Assembly: GCF_050003625.1 (NCBI RefSeq)
Contig: NC_134398.1
Span: 69,634,891 to 69,698,890, forward strand
Origin: Haematobia irritans
Lineage: Eukaryota; Arthropoda; Insecta; Diptera; Muscidae
Reading direction: 5' to 3'
DNA: 64,000 bases
Shown here: positions 58,745 through 64,000 of the stretch, piece after piece
Numbering within the stretch: the stretch's first letter is position 1
Layout of the letters: each line of letters opens with the position of its first letter
Notes under the pieces: generated by a model
What the model was told of the DNA's origin: nothing
The model's database searches: none
What the model saw: only the letters and a program-made list of their open reading frames with translations
Program-made: the position numbers and the translations under genes

Positions 58745-58993
58745 CACGCAGAGAAGGAATATGATCACCTCAAACATGTTTCAAGAGCAAAATGTTATTT
58801 TTGTATGGTGACCATGTAACATGTTTGTCACTAAAATGTTATTTTATCGTCAAATATAACCTGCTTGCCGAAATCAGATACATGATTTCCGAGAAAACAA
58901 CATGGTTGCGAAAACCATGTTCACGGTCACCACCCAAAAATAACATTTTGCTTTTAAAACATGTTTGAGGTGATCATATTCCTTCTCTGGGTG
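58745..58993. mobile_element. compact foldback MITE (CACSCAGAGAAGGAATATG)
   Basis: 249 bp, TA on both sides (58743-58744, 58994-58995). The arms pair over about 75 bp (GAATATGATCACCTCAAACA on both strands). It shares terminal motifs with 5127-7220 and 27747-28215. Confidence 0.85.
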
Positions 58994-59100
58994 TACTTGC
59001 TAAGTCGCATATTAGTTTGTGCTGGTTGTATTTTACAAATGCTAACAAAGCTCATGATGTATTTTATAGTGAATTATGTAAAGTGTTTTAAAAAATTTTC

Positions 59101-59385
59101 TGACTATCTATTTATGATATAGTTTCATACTTTTTATGAAAAACTTTCGTTATTGTTGTGAAAAGTTTTCGAACATTCAGAAAAAAAAACAATTTGTAGT
59201 CCAAAATTCATTTGGTTGTAGTAACAAATTTGAAAAATATCATGACTATGTTATTTATGATATAGTTTCATACTTTTTATGAAAAACTTTCGTTATTGTT
59301 GTGAAAAGTTTTCGAACTTTTAGAAAAAAAAGCAATTTGTAGTCCAAAATTCATTTGGTTGTAGTAACGAATTTGAAAAATGTCA
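59101..59385 (+). repeat. 143-bp tandem duplication
   Basis: Two units (59101-59242, 59243-59385) share TTATGATATAGTTTCATACT, GAAAACTTTCGTTATTGTTG and GTAGTCCAAAATTCATTTGG with a few substitutions. Confidence 0.85.
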
Positions 59386-59469
59386 TGACTACTTTACATC
59401 TGCAGGTTTTGAATAATTTTTAGTTCGGTTGCTTCACTTTTATTCATAGCATGCTGTCACCCAAATGAG

Positions 59470-60174
59470 AATTAGTATAGACATGTATTCAAAAATTGAA
59501 TAAAGGAATACTCTCAAGCACATTATCAAAGACAATTTTATGTCACGAACGGAAATTTTACAACTTCAATGAAACTTCTCCGTTATTTTAAAGAAAATGT
59601 TTCGAACTTTTTACGAAGAAATTTTAACTCATAATGTTTCGTAAAATATTCATAAATTCGACATTTGAAGAAAGTTTCGTTAAAAGTACGAACTTTTTAC
59701 GAAGAAAAGTTTGTTGACGTTTCGTATAAAATGTTCTTCGTAAAATTTACGAAAACGAATGAAAATTTTGTTTTTTTAATGAAGAATCCATAAAGAATAA
59801 TTAATGAAGGATGTTTCGTAAAATTAACGAAGAAAATTCTTTCGGTGCAGCTTGGAGAATCTGATGTGATAATATTTTTATTAGTTGATGTTGACTTCGT
59901 ACCGCTTTCAACGCAGCCGATTGCCGTAGGAGGCGATTTTTTCATCTGCCTATGTTATCCGGATTTAGATTACCAGTTAAGGGAATTGGTGTTGGTTAAG
60001 CTCCGCCCCTATATCTATTTTTATTTACCTACAGGATAAAATTGAAAGTTATCCCAAAAGGTTATTTAAAATACCTTTTTAACAAAAGGTATTTAAATAA
60101 TCTTTTAAATAGATGCTAACTCTTTATTACTTGACTTCTCTATAGTCTATAATTATGAACCAATTTTAGACGGT
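59470..60174. repeat. region with repeated TTCGTAAAA / TTTTACGAA motifs
   Basis: At least eight occurrences of TTCGTAAA or its reverse between 59620 and 59830, in both orientations. This suggests the subterminal region of a degraded DNA transposon. 59860-60174 has no recognised feature; the opposing frames 59697-59945 and 59845-60039 are not supported. Confidence 0.45.
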
Positions 60175-60528
60175 TAGATAAAATTTGTTCCTCCATGACG
60201 CTCCAGAATTGAAATCTTGGAAATCGGTATATATGGGGCTATATGGTACATAATTGGGGACCGATGTTGACCAATTTTTGCACGGTTATTAGTGGGCATA
60301 CACTAACATCACGTACCAAATTTCAAAAAGAGATCGGATGAAAGTTGGTCTTCCAAGATGCTCCGGAAGTCAAATCTGGGAATCGGTTTATATGGGTGCT
60401 ATATATAATCATAGGGCGATGTGAAGTAACTTTCACATGGTTGTTAGAGGGCATATACTAAAATCATGTACCAAATTTTAACGGGATCGAATGAGGCTCC
60501 GGTAATCCAATCCGAGGAGCAGTTTATA
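60175..60528 (+). mobile_element. DINE-1-like fragment, subfamily A (left part)
   Basis: Units with GACCAATTTTTGCACGGTTA and GGTTTATATGGGTGCTATAT. Split at TA by the TIR element; resumes at 62896 (TATGTTAGAAATTATATACT) to about 63000. Confidence 0.65.
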
Positions 60529-62895
60529 CACGTAAACAAATATTCTTTCCTCCCTACCAAAATTAAAAAAAAAAAAAACAACAACAACAAATGTCGTACC
60601 CATTTGCTTTTGTGTGTTTTTTGATAATCGTTGATTGTTCTACACGATGTAAAAGCAATTTTATAAAGACTAACTCAAGAAAAAAATGGGCTAATTGCAT
60701 CTTCCCTCACATCTTTCTCACTTCCATGAAGATTTTTATTTCTTAGCACATTTAATGTAGAAGAAATTATTGGATTTCATATTTACACCCACCACCATAG
60801 AATGGTGACGAGGGTATAATAAGTTTGTCATTCCGTTTGTAACACATCGAAATATCGATTTCCGACTATATAAAGTATGTATATTCTTGATCAGGGAGAA
60901 ATTCTAAGACGATATAGCCATGTCCGTCTGTCTGTCTGGATGTCTGTCTGTCTGTCTGTTGTAATCACGATACAGTCTTCTATAATAAAGCAATCGTGCT
61001 GAAATTTCGCACAAACTCGTCTTTTGTCTGCAGGCAGGTCAAGTTCGAAGATGGGCTATATCGTTATATAGTCCCCATATAAACCGACCTCCCGATTTGG
61101 GGTCTTGGGCTTATAAAAATCTTAGTTTCTATCAAATTTGCCTGAAATTGGAAATCTAGAGGTATTTTATGACCACAAAAAGGTGTGCCAAAAATGGTGA
61201 GTATCGGTCCATGTTTTGGTATAGCCCCCATATAGACCGATCTCCAGTTTTTACTTCTTGGGCGTCTAAAATCTGTAGTTTTTATCCAATTTGCCTGAAA
61301 TTTGAAATCTAGAGGTATTTTATGACCACAAAGAGATGTGCCAAAAATGGTGAGTATCGGTCCATGTTTTGGTATATCCCTCATATAGACCGATCTCCCG
61401 ATATGGGGTCTTGGGCTTATAGAAACCGTAGTTTTTATCCAATTTGCCTGAAATTGGAAATCTAGAGGTATTTTAGAACCCTAAAGAGGTGTGCTGAAAA
61501 TGATGAGTATCGGACCATGTTTTTATATAGCCCCAATATAGACCGATCTCCAGATTTTATTCTTGGGCTTATAGAAACCGTAGTTTTTATCCAACTTGCC
61601 CCAAATTGGAAATCTAGAGGTATTTTAGGACCATAAAAAGGTATGCCGAAAATGGTGAGTATAGGTCCATGTAATTGTTGTCCACTTTGCCTGAAATCGA
61701 AAATCTGTAGGTTTTTAGGAATATAAATAGGTGTGCAAGAAATGATTTTATTTTTAAGACTTCTAGAATCCGTAGTTTTTATCTAATTTGCCTGAAAAGA
61801 GAAATCTAGAGGTATTTTAGGACCTTAAATATGAGAGCCGAAAATGACGTGTATGGATCCATGTTTTGGTTTATCTCCCAAATAGACCGATCTCCCGATT
61901 TTACTTCTTGGACTTTTAGAACCTATAATTTTTATCAAATTTGCATGAAATTTTAAATCTAGAAATATTTTAGCAACATAAAGAGGTGTGCCGAAAATGG
62001 TGAATATCGGTCCATGTGCACTGATAATGAAAATTGCTTGAAACTGAATTATAGTTTCCAGATTTTACTTCTGGCGTTATTCCATCGTTTTCTTGCACAC
62101 TTACACACGATGTTTATGATTCCTCTTAAGCTCAAACAAATATGGTTCTTATAAATCCAGAATGTGATCTAGTCTTCATATGTAAAATCTTTGAATTTAT
62201 CTTCGGGAAGTGTACTGGTTGAACTGATCTGCTTGTCACCAAATCCCTCTGAAATTTTCACAGGAAACTATAATATTTGATTCATGGTGGTGGGTATTTA
62301 AGATTCGACCCGGCCGAACTTACTACTTTATATACTTGTTTTTTTTTTTAATATTATCTTTCGCCTGGACAGAGAATTGAACCATAGACCATACATTTTG
62401 TAAACCAATACACTATCCACTAGGCTACGTAGCTTTTATTGTCATTAATGCACAAGAAACGCATTCACTCAAGCAGTTATATGTATAGAGCATTGGTGTG
62501 AGCGCCCACAAGCCGATGTAAAGAAACTTTATTTAACAAAAATATACCTCTAGTTGGCCACATTCTTAAAAATACAACTTTTGGGAATGGGGATAATGTA
62601 ATTTTACATATATTCCAAAAATGTTCGAAAAATTTCGAAAAGATGTCCGGCATTCCATATTACTATACTAAACTTTTACTATGGAACTTCAAAACGAGTT
62701 TTATTAAAGTCTTAACGTCAGAAATGAACGAATGGACTGTAATTTTAGAAAAATGTTTTGTTTATTTTAAAACTAAAATTTTATAACAGAAATTTTTTAT
62801 GATGATAAAAGTTTTAAATTTGCGAAGTAACTCAAAAAACACTTAACAAACGAAACGCGTTTTCTATACACGTTTTCCAATTTTTTTTTTGAGTG
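60529..62895 (-). mobile_element. diverged TIR/tRNA-like element containing a DINE
   Basis: Reverse orientation: starts CACGTAAACAAATATTCTTT, ends GTTTTCCAATTTTTTTTTTG plus AGTG; TA flanks (60527-60528, 62896-62897). The tRNA-like plus module is read in reverse at 62355-62435 (CTTTCGCCTGGACAGAGAAT, CTAGGCTACGTAGC). A DINE splits it at 60784-62341. Confidence 0.7.
60784..62341 (-). mobile_element. DINE-1-like repeat, subfamily C, complete
   Basis: Tail hairpin TTACACCCACCACCATAGAA at left, GTCTGTCTG run (60930-60960), about eight units, head at right (AAGATTCGACCCGGCCGAAC ... TATATACTTG). The TIR element resumes in a T-run directly after. No target duplication is seen, as expected for rolling-circle-type insertion. 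Confidence 0.85.
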
Positions 62896-63000
62896 TATGT
62901 TAGAAATTATATACTGACTTCATGTCCAAAATTCAACGGGTTCGAATGACAATTGCTACTCCAAAAGGCAACAAAACGGAGTAGTCCGAGGACTAATCAG

Positions 63001-63559
63001 TAGAATACCGCCAATGGAATAGGAATTCGTAACTCAAATTGACTGTGGCGAAGCGGCAGAAGTGAAAGAGAATCGAAAAAGCTTTTTGCCAAGCAAGACC
63101 TTTTTTCAATTCAGCATTCAAAAATCCAAATTGTTCGGCTTAATACTGCCCTTGATTGTCTTCCTCTCTAAAGGTAGTCGATGTTGATCACACCTTGTGA
63201 ATTGCAGAAAAAAGGAGTCATCACCTTTCTTCGGATACATTTGCTGGGCACAATACACTTTAAAGAAGAGTTACGTCAAAACGGAAAAGTTACCTCAAAC
63301 ATAATCATAGAATACTTGTTTCTGTGATATTACGATTTTTTTACTTAACCAAAATCTAAAATGGGTATTTTCATATGAAGGAACATTATTTGAAAAAATT
63401 CTTAAATAAAAAATCTTTAAATCCTTAAATTCGATGATTTTTCACTAGCTTGACTATAAAGATAAAAAGCGTGTAAACACACAAAAAAATATATATTTTT
63501 GTCTTCAATCATGAAATTAATTGATCTACAGAATACAAACCAAGAAAAATGAAACTGCT
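63001..63559. other. unassigned DNA, possible TIR remnant
   Basis: The stretch 63310-63480 has some similarity to CACTGAAAA-type elements (TTTTCATATGAAGGAACATT, AATCCTTAAATTCG). No gene. Confidence 0.35.
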
Positions 63560-63820
63560 CCAACAATAATTGCCAAATGTGTAACTCCGTATGAAAGAAA
63601 TTTCTTTCGCAAAAATATTGCTGCGCACCGCCGCAAAACTAAAGACTTACTCCGCTTAAACATGCTTGGGTTTAATTTTGGCAATCCATTCTACATAAAT
63701 GAACAATTATCTCAGCATTATTTCAAAGTGTTTAGAGAAGCGAGAAGATACAAAAACGAGAAACGTCTGCACTCTGTATACACTATGAGAGGTGTCGTAT
63801 ATGTGCAGAGAGAACGATGA
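63560..63820 (+). pseudogene. fragment with baculovirus FP-like C-terminal domain, probably transposon-derived
   Basis: Open stretch ending in a TGA at 63818-63820. The residues TAPTIIAKCVTPYERNFFRK, LLRLNMLGFNFGNPFYINEQ and REARRYKNEKRLHSVY show the pattern (RNFFRK; Y-I-N-E-Q-L; F-R-E-A-R) of the domain shared by baculovirus FP25K and many insect retroelement ORF1 proteins. No start codon or splice site fits and the window contains no other part of it. A retroelement fragment is more likely than a host gene or a viral copy. Confidence 0.55.
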
Positions 63821-64000
63821 GCCAATACAACTTAATTCTATCGATAAACTAGCAAAACTTTTTCGCAATTCAACAGAACAAAACTAAAATCATATTTATA
63901 TTCGAAATTATGATTATCACCTATGTTCCGATATCCACTTCAATTCCACTTCCACTATTCACGTCCAATCCACGAACGTGATAATTTGGTGTTCTTAATT
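63821..64000. other. unassigned DNA at the window edge
   Basis: No feature recognised. Confidence 0.4.

Noticed and set aside
60529..62895. Two separate TIR elements on each side of the DINE
   Set aside because: The halves are complementary parts of one element with one pair of ends and TA duplications; the DINE inserted later.

Overview
This window looks like repeat-rich, non-coding DNA from a calyptrate (probably muscid) fly. The evidence is AT-rich sequence, very many DINE-1/INE-1-like (Helentron-associated) repeats with the fly-type 'GTATATATATTCTTGATC' block and GACA/GACGGACG runs, insect-type mariner/Tc1/DD37E/DD41D, hAT and PIF/Harbinger-like elements, a tRNA-derived SINE and an RNase H-bearing non-LTR retrotransposon. 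The species assignment is inference.

Host genes. One protein-coding gene is recognisable on the + strand. It is a CATIP-like gene (ciliogenesis/axoneme, C-terminal docking-type helix pair) with coding exons at 28499-29001, 34887-35100 and 49509-49972. The exons join in frame across introns of 5.9 and 14.4 kb that are almost entirely transposons. Its first exon was not found. A second small gene starts 275 bp after its stop codon (exons 50247-50276, 50358-50438 and probably 50494-50540) and runs straight into a DINE-like repeat. No real tRNA, rRNA or CRISPR was found.

Layout. 1-9.9 kb: TIR elements, two DINE copies, and a mariner containing a Harbinger-like MITE, itself inside a TA-flanked TIR element. 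9.9-16.6 kb: DINE, hAT-like and CCCAGCAAA-type elements, including a 2-kb DINE inverted pair with 395-bp arms. 16.6-23.6 kb: a DD37E transposon nested in a CACTGAAAA element; a hAT with GC-rich subterminal repeats; a SINE; a decayed DD41D transposase. 23.6-28.5 kb: AT-rich, mostly unassigned sequence, a DINE and the presumed upstream region of the CATIP-like gene. 29-34.9 kb (intron): SINE, DINE, and a three-level nest hAT > hAT > TIR element. 35.1-49.5 kb (intron): DINE copies, another TIR element, a full SINE, a nearly complete LINE (39342-44343), a DD41D element and a TIR element flanked by a 53-bp duplication. 50.5-64 kb: several DINEs, a 3.25-kb hAT, further TIR/tRNA-like elements and a fragment with a baculovirus FP-like domain.

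The most noteworthy points are (i) a family of about 0.9-kb TIR/TA elements carrying two divergent tRNA-like Pol III promoter modules, present as three near-identical and two to three diverged copies; (ii) a shared 3' tail between the local SINE family and the local LINE, marking the likely SINE-LINE partnership; and (iii) exact target-site duplications that allow the order of insertions to be read. All transposase and polymerase reading frames seen are broken, so nothing here appears autonomous.
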